This document shows positions 43,395-51,990 of a stretch of 64,000 nt of DNA, one piece after another (within the stretch, counting starts at the first letter, position 1; each line of letters starts with the position of its first letter). Source of the DNA: Clostridia bacterium. GTDB lineage: Bacteria > Bacillota > Clostridia > Oscillospirales > CAG-272. Where the stretch lies: positions 1 to 64,000 of the forward strand of contig JAFTKN010000009.1 of the NCBI GenBank assembly GCA_017453255.1. Direction: 5' to 3'. A program made the position numbers and the translations under genes. The notes under the pieces are model-generated. The model was not told where the DNA came from, ran no database searches, and saw nothing but the letters and a program-made list of their open reading frames with translations.

Positions 43395-44668
43395 TATCTT
43401 AACCCCCCTGTAATTATATTTAAAATTTCGTTATCTGTATAGTATCTTGCGCTTGTGTATGTGCGAAGCTTATTTGATGAGGTGATAACAGGCATCTTTT
43501 TGCAAAGAGGGTTGTTCATATACATAAGCGGGCAAATGTAAGAGATAACTACTCCTGTTTTTTTAAGACGAGATGCATATTCTGTTTTTTCAAAAGCCTC
43601 AATAACCTTTGGTGCAGCTGTAAGTACGGTTTTAACAGTAACCCTTTTTTTGCCGTTTTGATTAAGTCGGCTTTCTATATTTATAGTCCAATCCTTAAGC
43701 TGCTCAAGGGACAAATGCGGGCAACCGATAAAGCATAGCTTCGGCTTGGAGCTTGGATTTTTCCAAACGATAGGATAGTTATTCTTTACTCTTTCCAGCT
43801 CGCTGTCGTCAATTATATATTCCTTAGCATCCTCGCAGATTAAGGACTTACCAAGCTCCTTAGCCTCCGGGGTCAGATTTTCCACGTGGTAAAGACCTAC
43901 AGCGCCATTTGACGCAGTTGCAGCACCAAAATCCTTAAGATAGGCACAGGTGCTGTCGTTAAGCTCACTTCCTAACCACTTATCAAGCCCGATAATGTAA
44001 GGAACGTCCTCCATAACCCTCATACCGATTGCAGAGCCTAAGAGCTGTGCCTCGGGCTTTTTGGTTGTTTCGATTTTGATTACCCAGTCGGCGCGTCTGC
44101 CCTCGTCTGTAAGCAGTCCAAAATACGGAACATATCCAACTATTGAGCCCATAATGTCTATAATTCCCGAGTTGCGGTTACATCTTGCGCCCAAAACGGA
44201 GTTGGCATAAACAACAGCGCTTGACTCCGCCCACGAAAGAACCTCGCCCTTTTGCGGCTTGTTGCCGATTTCATCCATATAGCAGGTACAGCTGAAGGCA
44301 TCCTCGTTCATAAGTCCAAGCTTTTTTAGCTGCTCCTCATAAAATCCCTGCTTAGTATACATAAATTTATTAAATACTAAATTTTGTAAAAAATTAGCAG
44401 GAACGTTTTTATCAAGAGGTCTTGGGTCAACCGAGAATTTTTGTTCTGAGCAGACACCTGCGTCAAGCAGCTTTTGCATAAGGTCGTAAACAGGTGACAT
44501 TACCTTTAAGCCAAAGGATGTTACCAGGTGGTTGTATTTTGATGTGATAGGCACCAGCTTTTCAGCCTCAAAGGCGTCGCCGTACATTACCATAGTCCTC
44601 ATAACCTTAGCAAGCGTTTCGCCCTTTTTACCATTAAGAATTTCTTGCTGTTCTTCTGTAAGTATCAT
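43394..44668 (-). CDS. Aconitase X catalytic (large) subunit
   Basis: A 424-residue DUF521-type catalytic subunit. Candidate cluster ligands and active-site stretches include CSCTCYMDE, GARCNRNSGI, FIGCPHLSLEQL and ICPLMYMNNP. The architecture matches the large subunit of split aconitase X. The flavoprotein gene lies nine bases upstream in the same operon, so the dehydrated product may next be reduced, or the flavoprotein may form the substrate (inference). Base composition is somewhat richer in G and C than in neighbouring operons. Confidence 0.88.
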   Translation of the reverse strand: MILTEEQQEILNGKKGETLAKVMRTMVMYGDAFEAEKLVPITSKYNHLVTSFGLKVMSPVYDLMQKLLDAGVCSEQKFSVDPRPLDKNVPANFLQNLVFNKFMYTKQGFYEEQLKKLGLMNEDAFSCTCYMDEIGNKPQKGEVLSWAESSAVVYANSVLGARCNRNSGIIDIMGSIVGYVPYFGLLTDEGRRADWVIKIETTKKPEAQLLGSAIGMRVMEDVPYIIGLDKWLGSELNDSTCAYLKDFGAATASNGAVGLYHVENLTPEAKELGKSLICEDAKEYIIDDSELERVKNNYPIVWKNPSSKPKLCFIGCPHLSLEQLKDWTINIESRLNQNGKKRVTVKTVLTAAPKVIEAFEKTEYASRLKKTGVVISYICPLMYMNNPLCKKMPVITSSNKLRTYTSARYYTDNEILNIITGGLR

Positions 44669-44677
44669 ATCTTCTCC

Positions 44678-46747
44678 TTAAATCTTCATACAAGTGCTCC
44701 AGGCACCCCAAATTACGCTTCTTAAATTGCCAACCTTAAGAGCATCGCCTATGATGTGAATATGGCTACTCTTTTTGAATGCAGGACTTGGATTATATCC
44801 TATTGAGGTAATAACTGTATCTCCCTCAACCGTAAATTTCTCACCGCTTTTATTTTTAACTATTACGTTTCCGTTATTTATTTCGCAAACAGAGCTTTCC
44901 AAATAAACAGTAACATTATTTGTTTCAAAGAAATCGCGAAGATAGCTTGAGTTAGCAAGACAAACGCCCTTAGCGGTTATAAGATCGTCTTGCGCTTCGA
45001 TAATAGTAGGCTTTTTGCCCTGCAGGTATAGCTCGTAGGCAATTTCACAGCCTGTAAGTCCTCCGCCGATTATTGTAACTCTTTTTCCGGCATCATGCTT
45101 TCCAAGTAAAAAGTCAATGGCTTCAACCGCACTGTCACCGCCCTTGATAGGCAGCTTTTTGGCAGATGCGCCTGTTGCCACAATAATCTCATCTGCGTTA
45201 AGTTCTTTAATATCCTTAACCTCTGTATTTAGATTAATTTCAATAGGATATTTTTTAAGCTCACGGATATACCAGGAAATAAGCGCCCTGTCCTTTTCCT
45301 TGAAGGACGGAGCAGAGGCAGCGATAAACACACCGCCGAGGGAGTCACTTTTTTCGTATAGCGAAACCTTGTGTCCGCGCTTAGCACAAACAAGAGCAGA
45401 CTCCATTCCGCCAATGCCGCCGCCGATAATTGCAACCTTCTTTGGCTTCTTTGCAGGCTCTATGAAAAATTTCTTTGACTGCATAGTTTCTGGATTAAGG
45501 GCACAGCGGGCAAGACCCATAGTGTCTGAAAGCGCCTGTGTGTTTGCGTGACCCTTAGAGCGAGAAAAGTTGAAGCAGCCGCTATGACAGCAAATACAAG
45601 GCTTAATGTCCTCGCATCTATCCTCAATCAGCTTAGTAATCCATTCAGGGTCAACAAGAAATTGACGTGCAACGCCCACAGCGTCTATTCTTCCGTCAGC
45701 CACCGCCATAGCACCGACATCAGCACTCATCCTGCCTGCGCAAACGACGGGGATATCAACGAATTTCTTAATATGTGCCACATCCTCTAAATTGCAGTTT
45801 TCTGGCATATACATAGGCGGATGAGCCCAATACCAGGAGTCGTATGTGCCATTATCTGCATTAAGCATATCGTAGCCTGCGTCCTGTAAATATTTTGCGG
45901 CTCTTTCGGACTCTCTCATATCTCTTCCAACCTCTGTGTAATCCTCGCCCGGCATAGCGCCCTTACAAAAGCCCTTCATTTTAGACTCAACAGAGTAGCG
46001 AAGTGAAACAGGGTAGTCCTCGCCACATTCCTTTTTAATGGCACGGACAACCTCGGTTGCAAAGCGATAGCGATTTTCAAAGCTTCCGCCATATTCGTCT
46101 GTACGCTTATTGAAAAACTCAATGGCAAATTGGTCAAGCAAATATCCCTCGTGTACTGCGTGTACCTCAACGCCGTCAACTCCCGCCTCACGGCAGAGCT
46201 TGGCGGTTTTAGCAAAAGCCTCAATTATTTCGTGTATTTGCTTTACTGTCATTTCAGGACAAATAATATCGTGGTCCCAGCGAGAGGGCTGAGGGCTTGG
46301 ACTTGCCAGCTCGTGAGAAGTGTTTATGATAGGCTTGATAATTGCTCTGGTCAGTCTGTTTTTATGTAATGGAGCAACAAGCTCGGTAATAGCCCAGGAG
46401 CGTCCCATTCCTGCTGTGAGCTGAATGAATAGCTTAGCTCCTGTTTTATGGATTTCGTCCATAAAAGCCTTAAGCTCTTTAAACATTTTCTTGTTTTGCC
46501 ATAGCCACTTTCCCCAAAACGTGTCACGTAGCGGGGCAATTCCCGGAATAATAAGACCAACATTGTTCTTAGCTCTTTCAAGGAAAAGCTTCGCAGCCTC
46601 CTTATCAAAGTGGCAGCCTGTAAGCTCAAACCAGCCAAACAGAGATGTACCGCCCATAGGGCACATAACAATGCGGTTTTTAATCTCAACATTACCTATT
46701 TTCCAAGGTGTAAACAAGGATTTGTATTTTTCGTTTATCATATCCAT
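44678..46747 (-). CDS. Old Yellow Enzyme/2,4-dienoyl-CoA reductase-type Fe-S flavoprotein
   Basis: A 689-residue NADH:flavin oxidoreductase. The N-terminal FMN TIM barrel (KSLFTPWKIGNVEIKNRIVM to about 380) contains the HAVHEGYLLDQF site, the place of His-x2-His or Tyr proton donors in the family. A 4Fe-4S cluster motif follows (CICCHSGC with a later Cys). The C-terminal FAD/NAD halves have IIGGGIGGMESA and IIGGGLTGCEIA. Relatives include 2,4-dienoyl-CoA reductase, enoate reductases and bile-acid enzymes. ATG 46747 follows AAGGGAG; an upstream GTG overlaps that site. Confidence 0.88.
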   Translation of the reverse strand: MDMINEKYKSLFTPWKIGNVEIKNRIVMCPMGGTSLFGWFELTGCHFDKEAAKLFLERAKNNVGLIIPGIAPLRDTFWGKWLWQNKKMFKELKAFMDEIHKTGAKLFIQLTAGMGRSWAITELVAPLHKNRLTRAIIKPIINTSHELASPSPQPSRWDHDIICPEMTVKQIHEIIEAFAKTAKLCREAGVDGVEVHAVHEGYLLDQFAIEFFNKRTDEYGGSFENRYRFATEVVRAIKKECGEDYPVSLRYSVESKMKGFCKGAMPGEDYTEVGRDMRESERAAKYLQDAGYDMLNADNGTYDSWYWAHPPMYMPENCNLEDVAHIKKFVDIPVVCAGRMSADVGAMAVADGRIDAVGVARQFLVDPEWITKLIEDRCEDIKPCICCHSGCFNFSRSKGHANTQALSDTMGLARCALNPETMQSKKFFIEPAKKPKKVAIIGGGIGGMESALVCAKRGHKVSLYEKSDSLGGVFIAASAPSFKEKDRALISWYIRELKKYPIEINLNTEVKDIKELNADEIIVATGASAKKLPIKGGDSAVEAIDFLLGKHDAGKRVTIIGGGLTGCEIAYELYLQGKKPTIIEAQDDLITAKGVCLANSSYLRDFFETNNVTVYLESSVCEINNGNVIVKNKSGEKFTVEGDTVITSIGYNPSPAFKKSSHIHIIGDALKVGNLRSVIWGAWSTCMKI

Positions 46748-46813
46748 AAGCACTCCCTTCACAGCTTTGTCTGTAATAAATAATATGACTTATATAAGCT
46801 GATATGCACAAGC

Positions 46814-46842
46814 ATTATACCATAATTCCGTTGACCTGTCAA
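46814..46842 (-). promoter_or_regulatory. Promoter of the flavoprotein-aconitase X operon
   Basis: Minus strand TTGACA (46837-46842), 17-bp spacer, TATAAT (46814-46819). The -35 lies in a near palindrome TTGAC-CT-GTCAA (46831-46842) that could bind a regulator. Confidence 0.85.
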
Positions 46843-46886
46843 CAAAAAACAGGTAGTCGCTCAAAAATTTACAATTAAGACAAAAA

Positions 46887-46911
46887 GCATCGCACCTTCA
46901 CGGTGTGATGC
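46887..46911 (-). terminator. Terminator of the esterase gene
   Basis: GCATCGCACC (46887-46896) with GGTGTGATGC (46902-46911). On the minus strand TTTTTG follows. Confidence 0.85.
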
Positions 46912-46921
46912 TCTTGCTTTG

Positions 46922-47971
46922 TTAAAGTAGCTTTTTGATAAGCTTAATTAGCGGCTTTGACATAGAATAAAAGCCCCAGTCGTTAGGGTGACACATATCA
47001 ACAGTTCCGTTTGCACCACATTCCCTCATTAGCTCCTCACCGCCAATAAAATATACATTTTTATCCTTTTTACTTTTTGCATTTTTGTAGGTTTGCTTTA
47101 TAATTTTATATCTTTCAATTTCTGATTTATTTAATACTATCTTAGGCCTTGTAAGAAAAATAATCGGAAGATTAGGGTTTTGAGCTCTTATCTGATTAAA
47201 TAATCTCTCGTGAGTTTCGTTAAGATACTTAGCATCGGGTGCGTTATGGTCATAATCCATAACGAAAAGTGACATATCGAGATTTTTCATATAATCGCCA
47301 ATTTCAATTTCGGCTTTGCCGTTTCCAGAAAAGCCTAAATTTACAAAATTTGCATTTAATTTCTGCGATATAAGTGCACTGTAGCTATTACCAGGACGAG
47401 AGGCGCAGCCACCCTGTGTAATGGAGCTTCCATAAAATACAATAGGGCTTTCGACCTTATAAGGTACAGGCTCTGATACAGTAGCACTTGAGCTAAGACC
47501 TATATAGAGCTCATTTACATCGGAATAGAGAGGAAAGTTGATAGTAATATCTCTCATTTTGCTAGAGCCAAGCTCAATTACAGCCTCATATCCATCATTT
47601 ATGTTGTAAGGGGGCATAAATGTACCTAAATATTTTTCCCCACCCTTTTTTTCGTAAAGGTCAAAGCCACTTGAGCCACTTAATGCAAAGTGAGGCATTT
47701 TGCCTATATTTTCTAAATTTGCACTTATAGCAATATAAGGGCTGTTTGTTCTAAATCTGACTCTGCCACCTGATGTATTTGAGTGTAACCAATATACACC
47801 CTCGCTTACCTGCTTAGCTACATTTTCGGGCATTCTTCTGTATTTACCATTTTCGTAAAAAACACCATAAATCTTGAATGGTAAGGAGCGTATATCATAA
47901 AATTTAATATCAGCCTTGTCTATATTAGTTTCTACCTTAAAATTAGTGTCAATTTTTTCAATTTCTTCCAT
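46922..47971 (-). CDS. SGNH-type esterase with N-terminal GxDLY domain
   Basis: A 349-residue esterase. The N-terminal beta-rich domain contains VYWLHSNTSGGRVRFRT and the name-giving Gly-x-Asp-Leu-Tyr (SGFDLYEK). The SGNH domain follows: FYGSSITQGG (nucleophile Ser), GFSGNGKAE (Gly and Asn), and DMCHPNDWGFYSM (Asp/His). There is no signal peptide. Such enzymes remove acetyl groups from plant or mucin glycans. It is divergent from a GH35 beta-galactosidase, suggesting joint use on acetylated galactosides (inference). Confidence 0.88.
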   Translation of the reverse strand: MEEIEKIDTNFKVETNIDKADIKFYDIRSLPFKIYGVFYENGKYRRMPENVAKQVSEGVYWLHSNTSGGRVRFRTNSPYIAISANLENIGKMPHFALSGSSGFDLYEKKGGEKYLGTFMPPYNINDGYEAVIELGSSKMRDITINFPLYSDVNELYIGLSSSATVSEPVPYKVESPIVFYGSSITQGGCASRPGNSYSALISQKLNANFVNLGFSGNGKAEIEIGDYMKNLDMSLFVMDYDHNAPDAKYLNETHERLFNQIRAQNPNLPIIFLTRPKIVLNKSEIERYKIIKQTYKNAKSKKDKNVYFIGGEELMRECGANGTVDMCHPNDWGFYSMSKPLIKLIKKLL

Positions 47972-47994
47972 ATTTTCACCCCATTTTCTATCTA

Positions 47995-48061
47995 ATTATA
48001 GCATTTATTAAAATAAAACACAATACGTAATATTGAAATTGCTTTTTTATAATGGTATAAT
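47995..48061. promoter_or_regulatory. Divergent promoters of the esterase and beta-galactosidase genes
   Basis: Minus: TTGTGT (48018-48023), 17 bp, TATAAT (47995-48000). Plus: TTGAAA (48033-48038), 17 bp, TATAAT (48056-48061). Back-to-back placement leaves nine bases between the -35 boxes, so a single regulator could control both. Confidence 0.8.
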
Positions 48062-48092
48062 TAAAAAAAGCGAAAAAGGAGAAATATCTAAT

Positions 48093-49832
48093 ATGGATTT
48101 TAGAATAGAGGGAAGCGACTTTATTAAGAACGGCAAGAAAATAAAAATCATTTCAGGCGCAGTTCATTATTTTAGAAATATGAGGGATACATGGAGTGAT
48201 ATTTTTAAAAAAATGAAGGCAATGGGACTTAACTGCGTTGAAACCTATCTTGCGTGGAATATGCACGAAAAACAGGTAGGAGTGTTTGATTTTTCAGGAA
48301 ATTTAGATATAAGACAGTTTGTTAAGGATGCAGAAAAAGAGGGACTTATGGTAATTGTAAGACCAGGACCATATATCTGCGCTGAGTGGGAGTTTGGTGG
48401 TCTTCCTTGGTATCTTCAGACTATGGATGATATGGAAATTAGATGCTCAAATCCAGTCTATATGAAGCATTTTGAAATATACTTGAAAAATGTCTTTGAC
48501 CAAATTCGTGACCTTCAATTTACCAAGGGTGGACCTATTATTATGCTCCAATGTGAAAACGAGTATGGATATTATGGTGACGATAAGGAATACTTAAAAG
48601 CCCTTTATAAAATTTATAGAGATAACGGAATAGATGTACCACTTTTCACCTCCGACGGAACAAGTGAGGCAAATTTACTTGACGGAACGATTGAGGGGTG
48701 CTTGCCAACCCTTAATTTCGGCTCAAGAGTTGAGGAAAACTTTAAAGCACACGACAAGCTGTTTCCAAATTCACCAAAAATGTGTATGGAAATGTGGAAT
48801 GGCTGGTTTGATGCGTGGGGAGATGACAAGCACCATACAACAAGTGCCGAGAATTACGCAAATGTAGTTGACGATATGCTTAAAAAGGGAAGCCTTAATA
48901 TGTATATGTTTATAGGTGGAACTAATTTTGGCTTTACCAGTGGCGCAAATCACTATGAAAAATATACCCCAGACGTTACAAGCTATGACTATGATGCTAT
49001 GCTTACAGAATGTGGCGATATTACAGAAAAATATCTAAAGGTACGTAAGGTGATAGAGAAATATGTTGATTACCAATTACCTGAAATTCCAAAAAATCGC
49101 AAAAAGCGTGCTTATGGTAAATTTACCCTTAACGAAAAGGGAGGATTTTTCAATAATCTTAAAGAGCTATCAAGTCCGATTTTCTCAAATGTTCCAAAAT
49201 GTATGGAAAAATACGGCTTTGGCTACGGCTTTATAGCTTATCAAACAACCCTAAATCGTGATTATGTAAATGCCCCCTTGTCCTTCGAGGATATAGGAGA
49301 TAGAGCATTAGTATATGTAAATGATACCTTAAATGGTATAGTATATGTAAACGATGACGTGCTAAAAACCACAATAAATGCCAAAAAGGGTGATACCCTT
49401 ACCATTTTAGTTGAAAATATGGGCAGAGCTAATTTTGGACCTAAAATGATGCGTAAAAAGGGAATAGCAGGAAGGCTTTTGATAGGTGATAATATAATTC
49501 ACTTTAATTGGAATGTATATCCCTTGCCTATGGATAATCTTGATAATGTTAAATATGGTGAGGACTTTAATGAGCCAAGCTGCTTCTTGCGTGGTAGCTT
49601 TGAGGTTGACTGTGCAGAGGATACATTTTTATATCTTGACAATTTCAAGAAATGCTTCGTTGTAATAAATGGCTTTAATATAGGTAGATATTGGGAGATA
49701 GGTCCACAAAAAAGCCTTTATGTGCCTAAATCAATCTTGAAAGAGGGCAAAAATGAAATAGTAATTTTTGAAACCGATGGCTTAAAGGGCGAGTGCGTGG
49801 TTGAATTTAAGGACTACCCAACGTTAGGCTGA
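48093..49832 (+). CDS. Beta-galactosidase, GH35 family
   Basis: A 579-residue glycosidase that releases terminal beta-galactose. The TIM barrel holds SGAVHYFRNMRDTW, GPYICAEWEFGGLPWYL, the acid/base Glu157 in CENEYG, and the nucleophile Glu233 in MEMWNGWFDAWG. C-terminal jelly-roll domains follow (GRANFG, GFNIGRYWEIGPQKSLYVP). No signal peptide is seen, so it works inside the cell. The start is ATG 48093 after AAAAAGGAG; the longer frame runs back over the promoter. Released galactose could feed galK at 31 kb. Confidence 0.94.
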   Translation: MDFRIEGSDFIKNGKKIKIISGAVHYFRNMRDTWSDIFKKMKAMGLNCVETYLAWNMHEKQVGVFDFSGNLDIRQFVKDAEKEGLMVIVRPGPYICAEWEFGGLPWYLQTMDDMEIRCSNPVYMKHFEIYLKNVFDQIRDLQFTKGGPIIMLQCENEYGYYGDDKEYLKALYKIYRDNGIDVPLFTSDGTSEANLLDGTIEGCLPTLNFGSRVEENFKAHDKLFPNSPKMCMEMWNGWFDAWGDDKHHTTSAENYANVVDDMLKKGSLNMYMFIGGTNFGFTSGANHYEKYTPDVTSYDYDAMLTECGDITEKYLKVRKVIEKYVDYQLPEIPKNRKKRAYGKFTLNEKGGFFNNLKELSSPIFSNVPKCMEKYGFGYGFIAYQTTLNRDYVNAPLSFEDIGDRALVYVNDTLNGIVYVNDDVLKTTINAKKGDTLTILVENMGRANFGPKMMRKKGIAGRLLIGDNIIHFNWNVYPLPMDNLDNVKYGEDFNEPSCFLRGSFEVDCAEDTFLYLDNFKKCFVVINGFNIGRYWEIGPQKSLYVPKSILKEGKNEIVIFETDGLKGECVVEFKDYPTLG

Positions 49833-49837
49833 AAGAG

Positions 49838-49868
49838 AAAAAGCAAGTGCTAAATGCACTTGCTTTTT
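49838..49868. terminator. Shared bidirectional terminator
   Basis: AAAAAGCAAGTGC (49838-49850) with GCACTTGCTTTTT (49856-49868), between convergent genes. Confidence 0.9.
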
Positions 49869-49870
49869 GC

Positions 49871-50476
49871 TTATTTTGTTAATCTTTTTTTGCAATAGCT
49901 TCGTTTACCACAGTGTGGGCATTTTAGCTGTCTTGTGGTTATTGTGTGAGGACCCATAAGATAAGCACCCATAGAAGGAATAAATCTCTTTTTACAATGC
50001 CTGCACTCGAATGTGCCTGAATGATAGTCTAATATACATACAACATATATGCCACCAATCAATATTACGATGCTAATTATTATAAGAATAATTCTTTGGT
50101 AAGTGGGCATTTCGTAATAGCCACTTGCCATTAAAATTGTAAAGGCTGATAAAAGGGTAATTATACCCACAATAATAGATAAAAGTATATTTCTTTTGCT
50201 TTGCTTTCTTTCGAGTGCAAGGGATAGCATATTTTCCTCGGCACGCTTTTTATATTCCGTGTCATCAATTCTTTCACCAGAAAGAAGCTCGTTTACAGTA
50301 ATACCAAGCTCCTTACAAAGTGGCTCCATAAGGGTAACATCACAAAGACCATTTCCAGTTTCCCATTTGCTAACAGTTTTATCGCTAATATATAGCTTGT
50401 CAGCAAGCTCCTTTTGTGTAAGTCCCTTTTCCTTTCGCATTAAGGCTATAAATAAGCCTATTCGTTTTAAATCCAT
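49871..50476 (-). CDS. XRE-type membrane-anchored regulator with a C-terminal zinc ribbon
   Basis: A 201-residue protein. The N-terminal helix-turn-helix (LIALMRKEKGLTQKELADKLYISDKTVSKWETG) is followed by a linker, two membrane helices (about 100-120 and 130-150), and a Cys-rich end (CRHCKKRF, CPHCGKRSYC). DNA-binding proteins of this build, with membrane segments after the HTH, are frequent in Clostridia and are thought to sense envelope or cell-surface signals. Its target is unknown. ATG 50476 is used; a GTG three codons earlier overlaps the ribosome site. Confidence 0.82.
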   Translation of the reverse strand: MDLKRIGLFIALMRKEKGLTQKELADKLYISDKTVSKWETGNGLCDVTLMEPLCKELGITVNELLSGERIDDTEYKKRAEENMLSLALERKQSKRNILLSIIVGIITLLSAFTILMASGYYEMPTYQRIILIIISIVILIGGIYVVCILDYHSGTFECRHCKKRFIPSMGAYLMGPHTITTRQLKCPHCGKRSYCKKRLTK

Positions 50477-50584
50477 AAAATTCACCTGCCTGTATGTTTT
50501 TTAAAATCATTATATCACATAATTATTAAAATAACACACACGCAGAGTAGAGTTAGCAAAAAAACCACTCTACAAATAGTAGAA

Positions 50585-50777
50585 ATCTTTATTTCCAATC
50601 AAGTTCTGCTATTCTGCAAAAGCAGAGTGATATTTTTACTTTGTAAAAGTGATATTGTTCGCATAGCTCACAGTGATATTCTATTTGCTTATGCATTTTA
50701 AACTGCCGAAGGCAATATCACTGCGAAAGCAATATAACTGAGCATCGCTCAATAGAACTTGCGAAGCAAATAGAACT
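50585..50777. repeat. Hairpin array A with inverted linkers (GTGATATT/AATATCAC)
   Basis: A run of unlike small hairpins (TCTGC-AAAA-GCAGA, GCCGAAGGC, TGCGAAAGCA, GAGC-ATC-GCTC and others) is joined by 8-base linkers. The left half has GTGATATT three times (50627, 50649, 50673). The right half has the reverse complement or close variants (50714, 50731, 50751, 50769). Left CAAGTTCT also matches right AGAACTTG. The whole can fold as one long stem with side hairpins. It contains no gene. Confidence 0.8.
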
Positions 50778-50813
50778 AAAAAACCTCAGTTGATGGTTCA
50801 ACTGAGGTTTTTT
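50778..50813 (-). terminator. Terminator of the tRNA-Leu/tRNA-fMet pair
   Basis: AAAAAACCTCAGTTGA-TGGT-TCAACTGAGGTTTTTT, a long perfect stem directly after the tRNA on the minus strand. Confidence 0.92.
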
Positions 50814-50814
50814 C

Positions 50815-50892
<78 letters not shown>

Positions 50893-50919
50893 ATATAGAG
50901 ATTCCCTAAATGGGAATCG

Positions 50920-51009
50920 TGGTGCCGATGACCGGACTTGAACCGGTACGGGAATTTCTTCCCAACGGATTTTAAGTCCGTGGCGTCTGCCGATTCCGCC
51001 ACATCGGCA
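50920..51009 (-). tRNA. tRNA-Leu (anticodon TAA)
   Basis: Acceptor TGCCGAT pairs with ATCGGCA. Anticodon loop CTTAAAA gives TAA. A long variable arm (GGGAA...TTCCC) marks a class II tRNA, and CCA is encoded. It is cotranscribed with tRNA-fMet. A hairpin GATTCCC-TAAA-TGGGAATC lies between them (50900-50918), perhaps for processing. Confidence 0.95.
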
Positions 51010-51022
51010 TGTGTGCTTAGTA

Positions 51023-51051
51023 AGTATATCACACATTTTTTACTATGTCAA
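51023..51051 (-). promoter_or_regulatory. Promoter of the tRNA-Leu/tRNA-fMet pair
   Basis: Minus strand TTGACA (51046-51051), 17-bp spacer, TATACT (51023-51028). Confidence 0.85.
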
Positions 51052-51148
51052 CCCTTTTTTTAAAAATTTTTGGGTTCAATCTTTACCATATTATATGCGT
51101 ATATTGTTTGATTTTATACTTCATAAATCAAAAAAATTGAAAAAAGTA

Positions 51149-51177
51149 TTGCATTTTAAATAAACATATGATATAAT
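51149..51177 (+). promoter_or_regulatory. Promoter of tRNA-Trp
   Basis: TTGCAT (51149-51154), 17-bp spacer, TATAAT (51172-51177). Confidence 0.8.
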
Positions 51178-51197
51178 CGTTAAGTCAATAAAAATAT

Positions 51198-51273
51198 AGG
51201 GGTGTAGTTCAGTCGGTAGAACACCAGTCTCCAAAACTGGGTGTCCAGGGTTCGAGTCCTTGCGCCCCTGCCA
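51198..51273 (+). tRNA. tRNA-Trp (anticodon CCA)
   Basis: Acceptor AGGGGTG pairs with CGCCCCT (one G-T). Anticodon loop CTCCAAA gives CCA; the T loop is TTCGAGT and CCA is encoded. A copy of its last 11 bases recurs at 51545-51555, followed by a similar terminator. Confidence 0.95.
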
Positions 51274-51274
51274 G

Positions 51275-51310
51275 AAAAACGACAAAATTCGACAGAATTT
51301 TGTCGTTTTT
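51275..51310 (+). terminator. Terminator of tRNA-Trp
   Basis: AAAAACGACAAAATTC (51275-51290) with GAATTTTGTCGTTTTT (51295-51310), a perfect 16-bp stem with a four-base loop. Confidence 0.92.
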
Positions 51311-51490
51311 CAGTTATATTCGCCTTGCGGCGAGTTATATGCGTAACCGCGTGATATTTGCTTTGCAAGTGATATGCGCTTTGCGCGTTGAAGATTACAA
51401 GGCGAATATAATATCACTGTGAGCGTAGCGAACAATATCACTACGAGTGCAGCGAGTAATATCACGCCGAGCAAAGCGAGGCATATCACT
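51311..51490. repeat. Hairpin array B with inverted linkers
   Basis: The left half has GTTATATT, GTTATAT, GTGATATT and GTGATAT (51313-51375), separated by hairpins CGCCTTGCGGCG, GCGTAACCGC, TTGCTTTGCAA and GCGCTTTGCGC. The right half has AATATCAC three times plus ATATCAC (51410, 51434, 51458, 51483), separated by 16-17-base units built on the theme GAGC-n3-GCGA. The order of linkers mirrors array A. No gene. Confidence 0.8.
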
Positions 51491-51498
51491 AAAATCAC

Positions 51499-51555
51499 AC
51501 GGGTTCAAGTCCGTACGAAAACTCCTCAAAATATCTTTTTTGTCCGCCCCTGCCA
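51499..51555 (+). other. tRNA-like remnant and left copy of the island direct repeat
   Basis: ACGGGTTCAAGTCCGT (51499-51514) looks like a T arm. Bases 51517-51543 are the left copy of a 27-bp direct repeat whose right copy lies at 57742-57768 (25 of 27 identical). Bases 51545-51555 repeat the last 11 bases of tRNA-Trp. Together they suggest the scar of an integration or recombination event at the tRNA. Confidence 0.55.
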
Positions 51556-51594
51556 AAAATCGACAAGTTTCGACAGAAGCTTGTCGATTTTTTT
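51556..51594 (+). terminator. Second terminator resembling that of tRNA-Trp
   Basis: AAAATCGACAAG (51556-51567) with CTTGTCGATTTT (51580-51591), then TTT. Its wording parallels the tRNA-Trp terminator, consistent with tail duplication. Confidence 0.8.
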
Positions 51595-51599
51595 ATTTG

Positions 51600-51772
51600 T
51601 GCCGCAGGTACAACATCATTTGACCGAAGGTCAACATCATTTCGAGCAAAGCGAGAATATCATTGCCGTTTACGGCACAAATAAACGATGTTGCACCTTG
51701 TGCAAATGATGTGCTTCGCAAAGATGTGATGCCCTGCATCAATGAAGTTGCGCTCCGCTCAAACGGAAAGAA
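51600..51772. repeat. Hairpin array C with inverted linkers (AACATCATT/AATGATGTT)
   Basis: The left half has AACATCATTT twice and AATATCATT (51612, 51633, 51656). The right half has ACGATGTT, AAATGATGT, AGATGTGAT and AATGAAGTT. Hairpins between linkers are GACCGAAGGTC, GCCGTTTACGGC, GCACCTTGTGC, TTGCGCTCCGC and similar. It has the same logic as arrays A and B with a different linker word. Confidence 0.8.
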
Positions 51773-51822
51773 CGCGTCAGTTCAACTCTAAACGAAAAAG
51801 CGACAAAAAAGATATCGCCCGC

Positions 51823-51850
51823 AAAAAGCCTTGATTTTTCAAGGCTTTTT
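51823..51850. terminator. Terminator-like hairpin left of the island genes
   Basis: AAAAAGCCTTGA/TCAAGGCTTTTT, no adjacent gene on its left; it isolates the island promoter from readthrough. Confidence 0.8.
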
Positions 51851-51890
51851 CCTTTTTGGTGAAGAATTGTCTGAACCTCTCCGAAACGGA

Positions 51891-51919
51891 TTGACAAAAT
51901 CGAAAATTGGGTGTATAAT
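51891..51919 (+). promoter_or_regulatory. Promoter of the LuxR-type gene
   Basis: TTGACA (51891-51896), 17-bp spacer, TATAAT (51914-51919). Confidence 0.85.
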
Positions 51920-51990
51920 AATTTCAAGGTGTTCGTTATCCCGAACAAAATAAGTCTCTATGAAAGTTCGCTATGCCGAATAGGTGAAAT

